A stretch of DNA of 64,000 nt from Magnetospirillum fulvum (GTDB lineage Bacteria; Pseudomonadota; Alphaproteobacteria; Rhodospirillales; Magnetospirillaceae), in contig NZ_FNWO01000006.1 in the NCBI RefSeq assembly GCF_900108475.1, positions 1 to 64,000 on the forward strand. The letters run 5' to 3'. Shown here one piece after another: positions 41,163 to 51,328 of this stretch. The notes under the pieces are model-generated. The model worked only from the letters and a program-made list of their open reading frames with translations. It was not told the DNA's origin and did no database searches. The stretch's first letter is position 1; each line of letters opens with the position of its first letter. The position numbers and the translations under genes were made by a program.

Positions 41163-42559
41163 GCCCCCAGCCGCCGCAGCAAATCCTCGGCAAAACTCGA
41201 CAAGGTATCGTCGCGCGCTCCCATCACGACGATGCGGTCGCCGGGACGGGCCAGCGCCAGCAGCGCCTCGCCACAGGCGGCCCGTTCGGGGAAAAAGCGA
41301 GCGTCGCGGCCCCGCGCCACGATATCGGCAACGATATCGGCGCTGGTGACGGCGCGGTCGGCGGTGCCGCCGAAATAGACCGGATCAGGCATCGTCAGCA
41401 CGTCGTCGGGGCGAAGATGATCGGCGAAGCAGGCGGCAAAGCCCTCTCGCATCAGCTTTAACGGCCCAAAGCCATGGGGCTGGAACAGGATCAGCAGCCG
41501 TCCGGGGAAATCGTGCAGGGTGGCGAGGGTGGCGGCGATCTTGTCGGGATTGTGGGCGAAATCGTCGATGACCGTGACGCCGCCCGTGCTCCCCACCACC
41601 TCCAGCCTGCGGCGAATTCCGGCAAAGCCGGACAGGGCCGCCGCCGCCCGGTCAAGAGCGATGCCGCAGGCCCGCGCCGCCGCCAGCGCCGCCAGGGCAT
41701 TGGCGACATTGTGGCGTCCGGGCACCAGCAGACGGACCGGCCAGGACCCCCCGGCCGCGTCGCGGACGCGAAAGCCAATCCCGTCGGGGGCGGGAACGAT
41801 ATCGGTGGCGAGCAGATCGGCGGCGGGATCGGACAGCGAATAGGTCAGACGCCGTGCGGGCGGAATCGTCGCGGCCAGAGCAGCGGTCTCGTCATTGTCG
41901 AGATTCAGCACCGCGATCCGCGCCTTGGCGACGAAATCGCCGAACAGACGGCGCAACTCCTCGATTGATTTATGGTCGAGCGCGACATTGTTCAGCACCG
42001 CGACGTCGGGGGTATAGCGGGCGATCGAGCCGTCGCTTTCGTCGATCTCGGCGACGAACAGATCGCCGCCGCCGACCAGCGAACTGGCGAACGGAGTCTC
42101 GGGCGCGACGAAATTCCGCATCACCGCGCCATTGACGATGGTGGGGTCCAGCCCGGCCTGCCGCAACAGCCAGCCGACCATCCCGGTGGTGGTCGATTTG
42201 CCGCTGGTCCCGGCGATCCCGACCGAGCGGGGAACGGCGTTGAACAGATCGGACAGCAGTTCGGCCCGCGTCGTCAGGGTCGCGCCCACCCTTCGCGCGG
42301 CCTGGACGTCGGGAACGGTCTCCTCGACCGCCGCCGAGGTGACCAGCACAGTTTCGGCATCACCGATCCCGCTGCCGTCCTGGGGAAACAGAGCGATGCC
42401 GCGCGCGCGCAGAAAGTCGAACTTGGCGGGGCTGCGGCCCTGGTCGAGCGACCGGTCCGACCCGGCGACGATCGCCCCCCGCTGCAAGACGATCAGGGCC
42501 AGCGGCAGCATCCCGCTGCCGCCGATGCCGCAGAAAAAATAGCGTCTTTCTCGGTCCAT
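41159..42559 (-). CDS. MurC/Mpl-like Mur ligase
   Basis: A 466-aa three-domain Mur ligase. The N-terminal Rossmann-like domain begins [22 protein letters not shown]. The ATP loop reads GTSGKSTT instead of the usual GTHGKTTT of MurC and Mpl, and later motifs include [31 protein letters not shown] and DDFAHNP. The true murC normally lies further down the dcw cluster (outside this window), so this is a second copy. Next to an LD-carboxypeptidase, it plausibly attaches recycled tripeptide to UDP-MurNAc as Mpl does. MurC activity cannot be excluded. Confidence 0.8.
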   Translation of the reverse strand: MDRERRYFFCGIGGSGMLPLALIVLQRGAIVAGSDRSLDQGRSPAKFDFLRARGIALFPQDGSGIGDAETVLVTSAAVEETVPDVQAARRVGATLTTRAELLSDLFNAVPRSVGIAGTSGKSTTTGMVGWLLRQAGLDPTIVNGAVMRNFVAPETPFASSLVGGGDLFVAEIDESDGSIARYTPDVAVLNNVALDHKSIEELRRLFGDFVAKARIAVLNLDNDETAALAATIPPARRLTYSLSDPAADLLATDIVPAPDGIGFRVRDAAGGSWPVRLLVPGRHNVANALAALAAARACGIALDRAAAALSGFAGIRRRLEVVGSTGGVTVIDDFAHNPDKIAATLATLHDFPGRLLILFQPHGFGPLKLMREGFAACFADHLRPDDVLTMPDPVYFGGTADRAVTSADIVADIVARGRDARFFPERAACGEALLALARPGDRIVVMGARDDTLSSFAEDLLRRLGA

Positions 42560-42616
42560 CGTCGGAAGCTACAATCTGGAAGCCGCTTTTTGCAAGCCGT
42601 AACAAGGACATCTTCG

Positions 42617-43465
42617 GTGACTGCGCTCGGACGGATCAGAATCGGAATCGCTGCCCCCAGCAACCGTATCGCCCCCTCTTTGCCGGAAAATCTGGCGGCG
42701 GCGGCGGCCCGTCTGTGCCCGGACCGGCCGCCCGATATCTGGTTCCATCCGCTTTGCTTCGCCTCGTGCGGCCATTTCGCCGGAACCGATGCCGACCGGG
42801 CCAAGGCTTTTCTCGACATCGCCAATGACGACCGCTTCGACGCGCTGTGGTTCGGGCGCGGCGGCTATGGCGCGTTCCGGCTGATCGAATCGGTGGTGCC
42901 ACGCCTGAACGCGGCGGCGGGGCGCAAGCTCTATCTCGGCTATAGCGACGCGGGCGCGATGCTGGGCGCGCTGTACGGGGCCGGAATCGGACAGGTCGCC
43001 CATGGCCCGATGCCAGCCGACCTCAACCGCCAGGGCGGCGAGGCGGCGATCGGCCGCGCCCTTGCCTTCCTGACCGGGCGGGATTCTTCCGCGCTGGAAT
43101 CCTCGATCCGTCCCGACGTGCCGCAGGTGGCGTTCAACATCACCATTCTGGCGCACCTGATCGGCACCCCCTTCCTGCCCGACCTGACCGGCCACGTCCT
43201 GATGCTGGAAGAGGTGGCCGAACCGATGTACCGGATCGACCGGGCGCTGGGCCAGATCGTCAGCACCCCCGCGCTGCGCCGGGTGGCGGGAATCCGGTTG
43301 GGCCGCTGCGGCGACATCCCGGTCAACGACCCCGAGTTCGGCCAGGGCGAGGAAGACGTCGTCCGCTATTGGTGCGACCGCTCCGGCATTCCCTATCTCG
43401 GCCGCGCCGATATCGGCCACGACATCGACAACAAGGTGGTGCCGTTCGGACTCTGGAGCCGCTGA
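42617..43465 (+). CDS. LD-carboxypeptidase, S66 family
   Basis: A 282-aa enzyme related to LdcA/MccF. LdcA cleaves the L,D bond of murein tetrapeptides during recycling. The GTG start at 42617 has AAGGA 9 bases upstream. Features: the N-terminal RIRIGIAAPSNRI, the nucleophile region ALWFGRGGYGAFRLIE, GYSDAGAMLGAL (here Asp replaces the Ser-Asp pair order seen in many members), LMLEEVAEPMYRIDRAL, and a C-terminal His near GRADIGHDIDN. It is divergent from the Mpl-like ligase with 57 bp between starts, which suggests shared recycling function. Confidence 0.85.
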   Translation: MTALGRIRIGIAAPSNRIAPSLPENLAAAAARLCPDRPPDIWFHPLCFASCGHFAGTDADRAKAFLDIANDDRFDALWFGRGGYGAFRLIESVVPRLNAAAGRKLYLGYSDAGAMLGALYGAGIGQVAHGPMPADLNRQGGEAAIGRALAFLTGRDSSALESSIRPDVPQVAFNITILAHLIGTPFLPDLTGHVLMLEEVAEPMYRIDRALGQIVSTPALRRVAGIRLGRCGDIPVNDPEFGQGEEDVVRYWCDRSGIPYLGRADIGHDIDNKVVPFGLWSR

Positions 43466-43478
43466 GGTCGACGCTCCG

Positions 43479-44048
43479 TCAGTGCCGGGGCTGGAGCTTG
43501 GCGGATTGTCTCGCCGGGAAGAAGCGCATCCGGATCAGACCGAACGATTGGCTGACCAGAACGAACGACGACAGCAAAAGAAATATCACGGCAACAACCG
43601 TCAGCGGCCAATCGGCTCCGTCGGTGTTGATGATATTGTTCGGAGCGGTGATGACTTCCTTGATGATCTCGACGAGAAGGCCGAGAACAAGATAGATCAA
43701 CCCCGGCCCATGGCAGGCGGCATCGAGTTCGCCTTCGAACTCGTTATAATACTTCGGGTAAATCCGATAGAACTCCATCAACTCACGGCGCGATTCGAGC
43801 ACGACGCCATATCCGACCAGAATCGTCGATATGCCGCCGGTCGCCGCCTCGATCTCATGAGAAATAATATCAAATCCACCCACAAGAATTCCATAACAGG
43901 CAACAAGAGATGACGCGACAATATACAATATAAATATATTATATAGCGATATCGCGACCGGTCCATGAGCAATATGCAAAGCCTGTCTTAGCGGGGCTAA
44001 AAAATCATTTCCATCCGAATTCATATCGTCATGCAAACCATGGCCCAT
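43479..44048 (-). CDS. Hypothetical membrane protein with low-GC N-terminus
   Basis: A 189-aa protein with about four hydrophobic segments (ISLYNIFILYIVASSLVACYG, ATGGISTILVGYGVVLES, LIYLVLGLLVEIIKEVI, LTVVAVIFLLLSSFVLVSQS). The start at 44048 is selected by AGAGGA 9 bases upstream. The 5' third is strikingly AT-rich for this genome (runs such as TATATAATATATT around 43925-43945), which suggests acquired DNA or weak selection. Family not recognised. The stop lies 14 bp from the convergent LD-carboxypeptidase. Confidence 0.7.
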   Translation of the reverse strand: MGHGLHDDMNSDGNDFLAPLRQALHIAHGPVAISLYNIFILYIVASSLVACYGILVGGFDIISHEIEAATGGISTILVGYGVVLESRRELMEFYRIYPKYYNEFEGELDAACHGPGLIYLVLGLLVEIIKEVITAPNNIINTDGADWPLTVVAVIFLLLSSFVLVSQSFGLIRMRFFPARQSAKLQPRH

Positions 44049-44223
44049 AGCGACTAATCCTCTTTTCGAATGCGTCATCCGCAAACGATGACCGACTGAA
44101 TGCATCGTTATTGAAGCATGGACGACCTCATCGCGATACCGGGAAATCCGGATCGACCCGCCCTGTCTCGCTCGGTTATTGTTGTCCGCTGCTTTGCCGC
44201 GACGCGGCCGGAAGGGGGGAAGC

Positions 44224-44979
44224 ATGCGTCTGTTCGCCGCCGGTCTCGCCGTTTTCCTGTCGATCGCGCCGGTTTCGGCCGGGGCCGGGGATTTGCCCGA
44301 GGATTTCGTCCGTCTGCGCGACATCGATTCCACCATCTCCCAGGACATCCGTTATGCCGGGCCGCACAATTTCATCGGCGTCCCGGTCGATGGCTATCTC
44401 CGCGCCGAATGCTGGCTGACCCGGCCCGCCGCGCTGGCATTGAAGGGAGTGCAGGACGATTTGCGCGCCCAAGGCGGGGGCCACAGCCTGATCGTGTTCG
44501 ATTGCTATCGCCCGCAACGGGCGGTCGATCATTTCGTCCGCTGGGCCGCCGACCCTGCCGACACGCTGACCCGGGCCGAATTCTATCCCGACCTCGACAA
44601 GCGCGACCTGTTCCGCCTGGGCTACATCGCCGAGCGCTCGGGCCATTCGCGCGGATCGACCGTCGATGTCGGCCTGACCGGACCGGGAGCCCGCCCGGCG
44701 CAGCCCTATCGGGCGGGACAGGCCCTGACCGCCTGCACCGCGCCCTATCGCGAGCGCTTTGCCGATGGCGGGCTCGATCTCGGCACCGGCTATGATTGCT
44801 TCGACTCCCGCTCGCATCCCGCCTCGACCGAGGTCGGGGCCGAGGCGCGGGAAAACCGCCGCATTCTCGCCGAGGCGATGGAGGCGCGCCGCTTCGTCGG
44901 CATCGCCGAGGAATACTGGCACTTCACCTTGCGCGACGAACCCTATCCCGACCGCCGCTTCGACGTTCCGGTCGAGTAG
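44224..44979 (+). CDS. D-alanyl-D-alanine dipeptidase, VanX/DdpX family
   Basis: A 251-aa protein with signal peptide (1-20, SIAPVSAGAG) and an M15D zinc peptidase domain. Zinc ligands: His and Asp in SGHSRGSTVDVGL and the late His in EEYWHF, whose preceding Glu is the catalytic base. VFDCYRPQRAVDHFVRWA is the conserved substrate arginine segment. As a periplasmic enzyme it would release D-Ala from D-Ala-D-Ala for reuse, or trim envelope peptides. No vancomycin-resistance ligase or VanRS pair is nearby, so a resistance role is unlikely. GGGGGAA precedes the ATG. Confidence 0.88.
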   Translation: MRLFAAGLAVFLSIAPVSAGAGDLPEDFVRLRDIDSTISQDIRYAGPHNFIGVPVDGYLRAECWLTRPAALALKGVQDDLRAQGGGHSLIVFDCYRPQRAVDHFVRWAADPADTLTRAEFYPDLDKRDLFRLGYIAERSGHSRGSTVDVGLTGPGARPAQPYRAGQALTACTAPYRERFADGGLDLGTGYDCFDSRSHPASTEVGAEARENRRILAEAMEARRFVGIAEEYWHFTLRDEPYPDRRFDVPVE

Positions 44980-45061
44980 GAGGCCGGGTCCACTTGCTCC
45001 TGGAAGTCTTGCCCCCCGCACGATAGCATTGCCCGCATTGCGCTTTGTCAGGGGTCCAGAC

Positions 45062-46543
45062 ATGTCGTCCAGCGATTACGATGCCGTTCCCTATCTGGGC
45101 GAAGCCCATCGTCTGACCCATATCTCGCATCTGTTCATCACCGCGACGATCCTGGGCGCGGGGCCGCCCCCGCCCCGGACCGCCCGCGTGCTCGAACTGG
45201 GCTGCGCCCGGGGCGACAATCTGGCGGCGATGGCCGCCACCTTGCCCGACGCCCACTTCTACGGCATCGATTATTCCCCGGTCGAGATCGAGCAGGGACA
45301 GGCGATGGTCCGCGCGCTCGGCCTCTCCAACGTCGAACTGTCCTGTCAGTCGGCGGCCGAGTTCGACGGCACCGGCGGGCCGTTCGATTACATCATCGCC
45401 CACGGCCTGTTTTCCTGGGTGTCCGACGAGGTGCAATCGGCGATCCTCGACCTGATCGCCCGCCACCTGTCGCCGCGCGGGATCGCCTATGTCAGCTACA
45501 ACACCCTGCCCGGCTGGAACGCCCGCACCACAATCCGCGACCTGATGCGCTTTCACACCGCCGGGATCGACGATCCGATCGAAAAGGTCCGCGCCGCCCG
45601 CACCGCGCTCGAATTCGTCGGCGCCAACGCGACCAACCCGGCCCTGCTCGCGGTGCTGGAGGATGTCGTCGCGGAAAGCCGGGACCAGGAAGATTGGTAC
45701 ATTTTTCACGAATGGCTGGCGCGCGACAACACCGCCTTCTATTTCGTCGATTTCGTCGCGATGTGCGCCGAATCCGGCCTCGATTATCTGGGCGATTCCT
45801 CGATCTCGATCATGCTGGTTGCCAATTACGGCCCGGCGATCCGCGACGGCCTCGGCCAGGATGGCGACCAGATCCGGACCGAGCAATATCTCGACTTCCT
45901 GGCCAACCGCACCTTCCGCCAATCGCTGCTGCGCCGCCGCGACGTCGTCGCCGCACCCAAGCCGGATCTCGCCGCGCTGGTGCAAGCCTGCTCCCTGCAA
46001 TCGCGACTGACCCGGCAGGAAGACGAAGACGGCATGTTCCGCTTCGCTTTCCCCAACGGCGACGTCGCCCTCCAGACCAACGACCAGTCCCTGGTCGCGG
46101 TGATGAGCGTGCTGTGCGGATGCTCGCAATTCCTGCTGCCGTTCGAGCGGCTGGTCGAACTGACCGTCCATCTCCACGCTTTGCCCGCCGACATTGTCCG
46201 CGCCCTGCTGGCCGAGCATGCGATCCGGCTGTTCCTGGCCGGCGCCTTGTGGATCAGCGCCGAGCCGCCCGCCGTCGCCCCCCAGCCATCCGAGCGCCCG
46301 GTCGCCCTCCCCCTCGCCCGCTATCAGGCGCGCGGCTCGGCCTTCGTCACCAATGCCAATGTCGAGAAAATCCCGCTGACCCCGCCGTTGCGCGCCTTGC
46401 TCGGGCTGCTGGACGGCAGCCGCACCGCGCAAGACATGCTGGAGACGCTGGACGGAGGCCCCCACGCCGCCGACTTCCCCACCACCGCCGCAATCGAGGA
46501 AAGCTTGCGGATTCTGGGACGGATGGCCCTGCTGGTGCGCTAA
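45062..46543 (+). CDS. SAM-dependent methyltransferase with regulatory domain (protein-lysine type)
   Basis: 493 aa. The class-I methyltransferase core (about 40-165) has motif I VLELGCARGDNLAAMA, acidic motif II FYGIDYSP, and later YIIAHGLFSWV. A central methyltransferase-regulatory domain follows (about 215-300), and then a C-terminal winged-helix-like region (PLARYQARG...NVEKIPLTPPLRALLGLLDG). This is the layout of the rickettsial outer-membrane-protein lysine methyltransferases PKMT1/2. Substrate here unknown; envelope or flagellar proteins are possible. Starts 82 bp after the VanX-like gene, same strand. Confidence 0.85.
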   Translation: MSSSDYDAVPYLGEAHRLTHISHLFITATILGAGPPPPRTARVLELGCARGDNLAAMAATLPDAHFYGIDYSPVEIEQGQAMVRALGLSNVELSCQSAAEFDGTGGPFDYIIAHGLFSWVSDEVQSAILDLIARHLSPRGIAYVSYNTLPGWNARTTIRDLMRFHTAGIDDPIEKVRAARTALEFVGANATNPALLAVLEDVVAESRDQEDWYIFHEWLARDNTAFYFVDFVAMCAESGLDYLGDSSISIMLVANYGPAIRDGLGQDGDQIRTEQYLDFLANRTFRQSLLRRRDVVAAPKPDLAALVQACSLQSRLTRQEDEDGMFRFAFPNGDVALQTNDQSLVAVMSVLCGCSQFLLPFERLVELTVHLHALPADIVRALLAEHAIRLFLAGALWISAEPPAVAPQPSERPVALPLARYQARGSAFVTNANVEKIPLTPPLRALLGLLDGSRTAQDMLETLDGGPHAADFPTTAAIEESLRILGRMALLVR

Positions 46544-46556
46544 AGCGCCTCGGCCG

Positions 46557-48092
46557 CTACCGCCGCTGCGACGACACCGCCTGTTCGAAGGCGTCGAACG
46601 CCTGTTCCAGCTCCCACTGACGGCGGGCTTTTTCGTTGGCGGCCAGGAAGGAGCCACAGGCCGGAGCCTCGGCCTCGGCGCAGGGAGCGACGGGTTCCCA
46701 CGCGACCGGGTCGGCCCACAGGCTGGCACCGGGCAGGAAGGCGTATTCGAGCCCGCGCCGCGACAGCGCCTTGAGGTCGGCGTAGTCCAGCCCGTGTTCC
46801 AGCACCGCACGGAGATATTCCTGGGTGAGGTCGATCCGCGACACCCCTTCGTCGTCGGTCGATAGGGTGGTCGGCACCCCCTCTTCGAGATAGATCGCGA
46901 AGGGATGGTCGGCCCCGCGCACCCCTAAGATCAGATCGTTGCTGGTCAGGTTGATCTCGACCGCGACCCCCTGCCGGGCCAGCAGGTCGAGCAGGCCATA
47001 GGGATCGTCTTCGTACATCACATCGACGCCATGGCCGATCCGCTGCGCCCGCCCGATCAGGACGGCGTCGCGGATGTGCGAGCGCAATTGCTCGGGAGCC
47101 ACCAGACCGAAGGCCAGTTCACCGGCATGGAGCGACACCCCGACCTGGGGAAAGCGGTCGGCCATCGTCCCGATCAGGCTCATATGCTGGCCGTAATCGC
47201 GCAGGGCGACGAAATTGTCCTCGGGCGAGACGATGTTGATCCCGCCGACGCGGGGATCGGCCGCCGCCAGTTGGAAACCGAACCAAGTCTGCGCCGCCAC
47301 GGTGGGGAGGGCGCTGGTCCGGGTGATCTGTTGCAGGAAGCGCAGCGACACCGCGCAGCCGGGCTGGGGCTGCGAGCCGTCGCAGCCCATCTGCGCCCGG
47401 GCCATGGCCAGTGTCTGGTCGAGTTCGGATTGGGCCGCGGCAAGGAAAGCGGCGGGGTCGGTCTGGTCGAGCCGGGCCAGCAATGCCTCGGGGCCGTCGG
47501 TCGCGGGCAACGTCGCCGCCACCTTGGCAATCTCCTGGCTGCCGAACGTCGCCATCACCTCGATATGACGAACCTGCTGGCGACCGGCGCGGTTCAGTTC
47601 CTCGGCCAGCATCAGGCCGGGTTGGCGGGAATCGCCGAATTTGGCGAAAGAATTGAAGAACTGGTCGTGGGCGTTGACCCCCGGCGCGGCGACGAAGTTC
47701 CGCAGCGACTGGGCGTCGATGGCGCGATCAACCAGGCATTGTTCCGCCATCACCGCCTCAAGCGGCGGCTTGTCGCCCAGCTTCTGAAGCGAACAGGGCG
47801 TCTTTGGCGGCGAATCGGGGATCTTGGCGCAGGGCGGCGCGACGATCCGCATCGTCGCGATATCAAGGCAGTATCCCGCCGCCACCCCGGCGGCAAGATT
47901 GGATTCGGCATAGGCCGCGCCCGACAAATGGATGTGCAGGTCGGCGCCCTTCGGCATCATCGCCAGGAAGGCGCGCAGGCGGGGCGGGCTATCCTTGACG
48001 CGATCAAAGGTCAGGGCGGCATCCTCTTCGGGGATGGCCCCGACACAGCCGGACAGAACCAGTCCCAGACCGATGATCGCAGCGATTCGCAT
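46557..48092 (-). CDS. Adenosine-deaminase-like lipoprotein
   Basis: A 511-aa protein. The start at 48092 has GGGGGGAA upstream and begins a lipoprotein signal (MRIAAIIGLGLVLSGC, Cys16). The metal-dependent deaminase barrel follows with the family sites: HxH in GADLHIHLSGAAY, His and Glu in VSLHAGE, GHGVDV and the paired Asp in TTLSTDDEGVS. A Cys-containing insertion (about 80-140) is unusual for cytosolic deaminases. A lipid-anchored, extracytoplasmic nucleoside or other purine-like deaminase is inferred; the substrate is not evident. Confidence 0.82.
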   Translation of the reverse strand: MRIAAIIGLGLVLSGCVGAIPEEDAALTFDRVKDSPPRLRAFLAMMPKGADLHIHLSGAAYAESNLAAGVAAGYCLDIATMRIVAPPCAKIPDSPPKTPCSLQKLGDKPPLEAVMAEQCLVDRAIDAQSLRNFVAAPGVNAHDQFFNSFAKFGDSRQPGLMLAEELNRAGRQQVRHIEVMATFGSQEIAKVAATLPATDGPEALLARLDQTDPAAFLAAAQSELDQTLAMARAQMGCDGSQPQPGCAVSLRFLQQITRTSALPTVAAQTWFGFQLAAADPRVGGINIVSPEDNFVALRDYGQHMSLIGTMADRFPQVGVSLHAGELAFGLVAPEQLRSHIRDAVLIGRAQRIGHGVDVMYEDDPYGLLDLLARQGVAVEINLTSNDLILGVRGADHPFAIYLEEGVPTTLSTDDEGVSRIDLTQEYLRAVLEHGLDYADLKALSRRGLEYAFLPGASLWADPVAWEPVAPCAEAEAPACGSFLAANEKARRQWELEQAFDAFEQAVSSQRR

Positions 48093-48229
48093 GGCTTCCC
48101 CCCTTCTGATCGGCACAATAAAGGTAGACGAGCCGACAGGATTTTCCCGCGTCGAAATAATACGCACTCTCACGCCGTACCGAAAGATCGTTCGCACGCG
48201 GGCGAAGGAGCGGACGAACAGAGTCCGGC

Positions 48230-50347
48230 CTACCGCCCCTTGCCCTTGCGCCGCGACCGGCCCGGGGCCTGGGGGGCACGCGGCGCGGTGGGGCCTCCGC
48301 CCGGCACGGGGAGTTCCAGTTCGGCGGCGGCAAGGCGGCGCAATTCGTCGCGCAGCCGGGCGGCGGTTTCGAATTCGAGATCGGCCGCCGCCGCCTTCAT
48401 CCGCTTTTCCAGATCGGCGCGGATTTGCGCCAGCGACTTGCCGACGGCGTGGCCCAGCCCGGATTCGCCGGTCGAGACGGTGACGTAATCCTGTTCCGGC
48501 ACACTGTGAATCACGTCGGAAATCGACTTGCGGATGCTTTCCGGGGTGATGCCGTGGGCGACGTTATAGGCCTGCTGCTTCTCGCGCCGCCGGTTGGTTT
48601 CCGAGATCGCGTAATCGAGGCTGGCGGTGATCTTGTCGGCATAGAGGATCACCCGGCCTTCGACATTGCGGGCGGCGCGGCCGATCGTCTGGACCAGCGA
48701 GGTCTTCGAGCGGAGGAACCCTTCCTTGTCGGCGTCGAGAATCGCGACCAGGGCGCATTCGGGAATATCCAGTCCTTCCCGCAGCAGATTGATCCCGACC
48801 AGCACGTCGAACGCCCCCAGCCGCAAATCGCGGATGATCTCGATCCGCTCCAGCGTGTCGATATCGGAATGGAGGTAGCGCACCCGCACCCCGTTATCGT
48901 GGAGATACTCGGTCAGATCCTCGGACATCTTCTTGGTCAGGGTGGTAACCAGGATGCGGAAGCCCTTGGCCGCGACCTCGCGGCATTCGCCCAACAGATC
49001 ATCGACCTGATGCTCGACCGGACGGACGATGCAGACCGGGTCGATCAGGCCGGTGGGACGGATCACCTGTTCGACGAACACGCCCTGGGTCCGCGCCATC
49101 TCCCACGGGCCGGGGGTGGCCGAGACATGGACCGTCTGCGGCCGCATCTCCTCCCATTCCTCGAATTTCAGCGGCCGGTTGTCGATGCAGGACGGCAGGC
49201 GGAAGCCGAATTCGGCCAGCACGCTCTTGCGCTGAAAGTCGCCCCGGTACATGCCGCCGATCTGCGGCACGGTGACGTGACTTTCATCGACGATCAGCAG
49301 CGCGTCGGTCGGCAGATATTCGAACAGGGTCGGCGGCGGCTCGCCCGGATTGCGCCCAGTCAGATAACGGGAATAATTCTCGATGCTTTTGCAATGTCCG
49401 GTGGCTTCCATCATCTCGATGTCGAAGGTCGTGCGCTGCTCCAGCCGCTGCGCCTCGAGCAGCTTGCCCTCTTCGTTGAAGCGGTCGAGCGTCTGCTTCA
49501 GTTCGACCTTGATCCCCTTGATCGCCTGAGTGATCGTCGGACGCGGCGTGACATAGTGGCTGGAGGGGTAGATCGTCACCTCGGACAGGCCGCAGGTCCG
49601 TTCGCCGGTCAGCGGATCGAATTCGTGGATCGTCTCGATCTCGTCGCCGAACATCGACAGCCGCCAGGCGCGATCCTCGTAATGGACCGGGAAGATTTCG
49701 ACCGCGTCGCCGCGCACCCGGAAGGTGCCGCGCTCGAAGGCGGCGTCGTTGCGGGTGTATTGCAGTTCGACCAGACGGCGCAGCAATTCGGTGCGGTCGA
49801 TCGACTCGCCCGCTTTCAGCGCGATCGTCATCCGCGCATAGGATTCGACCGCGCCGATGCCATAGATGCACGACACCGAGGCGACCAGGATCACGTCGCG
49901 CCGCTCCAGCAAGGCGCGGGTGGCGGAATGGCGCATCCGGTCGATCTCTTCGTTGATCGCCGAATCCTTCTCGATATAGGTGTCGGTGCGGGGGATATAG
50001 GCTTCGGGCTGGTAATAATCGTAATAGGAGACGAAATACTCGACCGCGTTGTTGGGAAAGAATCCCTTCATCTCGGCGTAAAGCTGGGCGGCCAGCGTCT
50101 TGTTGGGGGCCAGCACCAGGGTCGGGCGACGGGTCGCCGCGATCACCTGGGCCATCGTGAAGGTCTTGCCCGAGCCGGTGACGCCGAGCAGAACCTGATC
50201 GCGCTCGCCCTCGATCACCCCCTTACTCAGTGCCTCGATCGCCTGGGGCTGATCGCCAGCGGGCTGGTAATCGGAAACGATTTCGAACATCGCCTCGCCC
50301 TCGGGCAGGGGCGGACGCTCGATGATATCGATAAGGGGACGGATCAT
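48230..50347 (-). CDS. uvrB: Excinuclease ABC subunit B
   Basis: About 705 aa (687 if started at the next Met, 50290, where family similarity [18 protein letters not shown] begins; the longer form adds 19 residues, and ribosome sites are weak for both). Damage-verification helicase of nucleotide excision repair. Walker [13 protein letters not shown], beta-hairpin [20 protein letters not shown], helicase motifs DESHV and QTIGRAARN, and a C-terminal UVR domain ([20 protein letters not shown]) that contacts UvrC. Pro-rich basic tail. Divergent from flgB. Confidence 0.95.
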   Translation of the reverse strand: MIRPLIDIIERPPLPEGEAMFEIVSDYQPAGDQPQAIEALSKGVIEGERDQVLLGVTGSGKTFTMAQVIAATRRPTLVLAPNKTLAAQLYAEMKGFFPNNAVEYFVSYYDYYQPEAYIPRTDTYIEKDSAINEEIDRMRHSATRALLERRDVILVASVSCIYGIGAVESYARMTIALKAGESIDRTELLRRLVELQYTRNDAAFERGTFRVRGDAVEIFPVHYEDRAWRLSMFGDEIETIHEFDPLTGERTCGLSEVTIYPSSHYVTPRPTITQAIKGIKVELKQTLDRFNEEGKLLEAQRLEQRTTFDIEMMEATGHCKSIENYSRYLTGRNPGEPPPTLFEYLPTDALLIVDESHVTVPQIGGMYRGDFQRKSVLAEFGFRLPSCIDNRPLKFEEWEEMRPQTVHVSATPGPWEMARTQGVFVEQVIRPTGLIDPVCIVRPVEHQVDDLLGECREVAAKGFRILVTTLTKKMSEDLTEYLHDNGVRVRYLHSDIDTLERIEIIRDLRLGAFDVLVGINLLREGLDIPECALVAILDADKEGFLRSKTSLVQTIGRAARNVEGRVILYADKITASLDYAISETNRRREKQQAYNVAHGITPESIRKSISDVIHSVPEQDYVTVSTGESGLGHAVGKSLAQIRADLEKRMKAAAADLEFETAARLRDELRRLAAAELELPVPGGGPTAPRAPQAPGRSRRKGKGR

Positions 50348-50464
50348 GACGCGACGATAACTCCGTGGGGCTTTACCGAATCTTAAACGCAGCGGAGCGA
50401 AAGTGCATGACACGGGTCGGACCGGGGAACGGACTCCCCTGACCGACGGTCGAAAGGTCGGACG

Positions 50465-50866
50465 ATGTACGATAAGCTCGACATTTTCAAGGTAACCAAG
50501 GCCCAGATGGACTGGCTGGCCCAGCGTCAGGAAGTGTTGGCGGAAAATATCGCCAACGCCAATACGCCGCGCTATCTGCCCAAGGATCTGAAGCCGGTGT
50601 CGTTCAAGGAGGTTCTGTCCGACAGCCAGACCCCGACTGTCACCGCAATCGCCACCAACCCGGCCCATATCGTGCCGGAAATGGGGCTTGATCCGTTCAA
50701 GTCGGTGACCCAGCGCAAGACCTATGAATCGACCCCCGACGGCAACGCCGTGATCTTGGAAGAGCAGATGGCCAAGATCGGCGAAGCGGGCAGTTCCTAT
50801 AACGCCGCCGCCTCGTTGTTCCAGAAGTACCAGAAAATGATCTTGAGCGCGCTGGGACAGCGCTAG
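50465..50866 (+). CDS. flgB: Flagellar basal-body rod protein FlgB
   Basis: A 133-aa proximal rod subunit, secreted through the flagellar export gate. The N-terminal rod motif [17 protein letters not shown] and C-terminal helix [18 protein letters not shown] follow the family. First gene of flgB-flgC-fliE-fliQ-fliR-flhB-cckA on the plus strand, with very short gaps, so one operon is likely. Confidence 0.95.
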   Translation: MYDKLDIFKVTKAQMDWLAQRQEVLAENIANANTPRYLPKDLKPVSFKEVLSDSQTPTVTAIATNPAHIVPEMGLDPFKSVTQRKTYESTPDGNAVILEEQMAKIGEAGSSYNAAASLFQKYQKMILSALGQR

Positions 50867-50888
50867 GCCCTAACCCGAGTTGAACGCC

Positions 50889-51299
50889 ATGGACGAACTG
50901 AGCAAAAGCACCCAGATCGCCATCTCCGGCATGAAAGTGCAGTCGCAGCGGCTACGCGTGATCTCGGAGAACATGGCGAACGCGGATTCGACCGCCCAAT
51001 CGCCCGAGGGGCTGCCTTATCGCCGCAAGGTCGTTACCTTCAAGAACGAACTCGACCGCTCGACCGGGATCAACAAGGTCAAGGTCGATAAGGTGCGGGG
51101 CGACACCTCGGATTTTCAGCGCCGGTACGACCCCAAGCACCCCGCCGCCGACCGCGAGGGCTATGTGTTGACCCCCAACGTCAACCCGCTGATCGAAATG
51201 ATGGACATGCGCGAGGCCCAGCGCAGCTATGAGGCCAACATGAACGTCATCAACACCTCGCGCACATTGCTGTCGCGCACGGTCGAGATGCTCCGCTAA
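50889..51299 (+). CDS. flgC: Flagellar basal-body rod protein FlgC
   Basis: A 136-aa proximal rod subunit. N-terminal QSQRLRVISENMANADSTAQ and C-terminal NVNPLIEMMDMREAQRSYEANMNVINTSRTLL are family signatures. The ATG at 50889 is preferred over an in-frame TTG three codons upstream. 22 bp after flgB. Confidence 0.95.
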   Translation: MDELSKSTQIAISGMKVQSQRLRVISENMANADSTAQSPEGLPYRRKVVTFKNELDRSTGINKVKVDKVRGDTSDFQRRYDPKHPAADREGYVLTPNVNPLIEMMDMREAQRSYEANMNVINTSRTLLSRTVEMLR

Positions 51300-51328
51300 C
51301 TGACGTCACGCCCTAGGATATCCCGGCC

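Noticed and set aside
44224-44979. VanX-like gene as a vancomycin-resistance determinant
   Set aside because: No VanA/VanB-type ligase, VanH or VanRS genes nearby, and a Gram-negative host; a cell-wall recycling role is more plausible.
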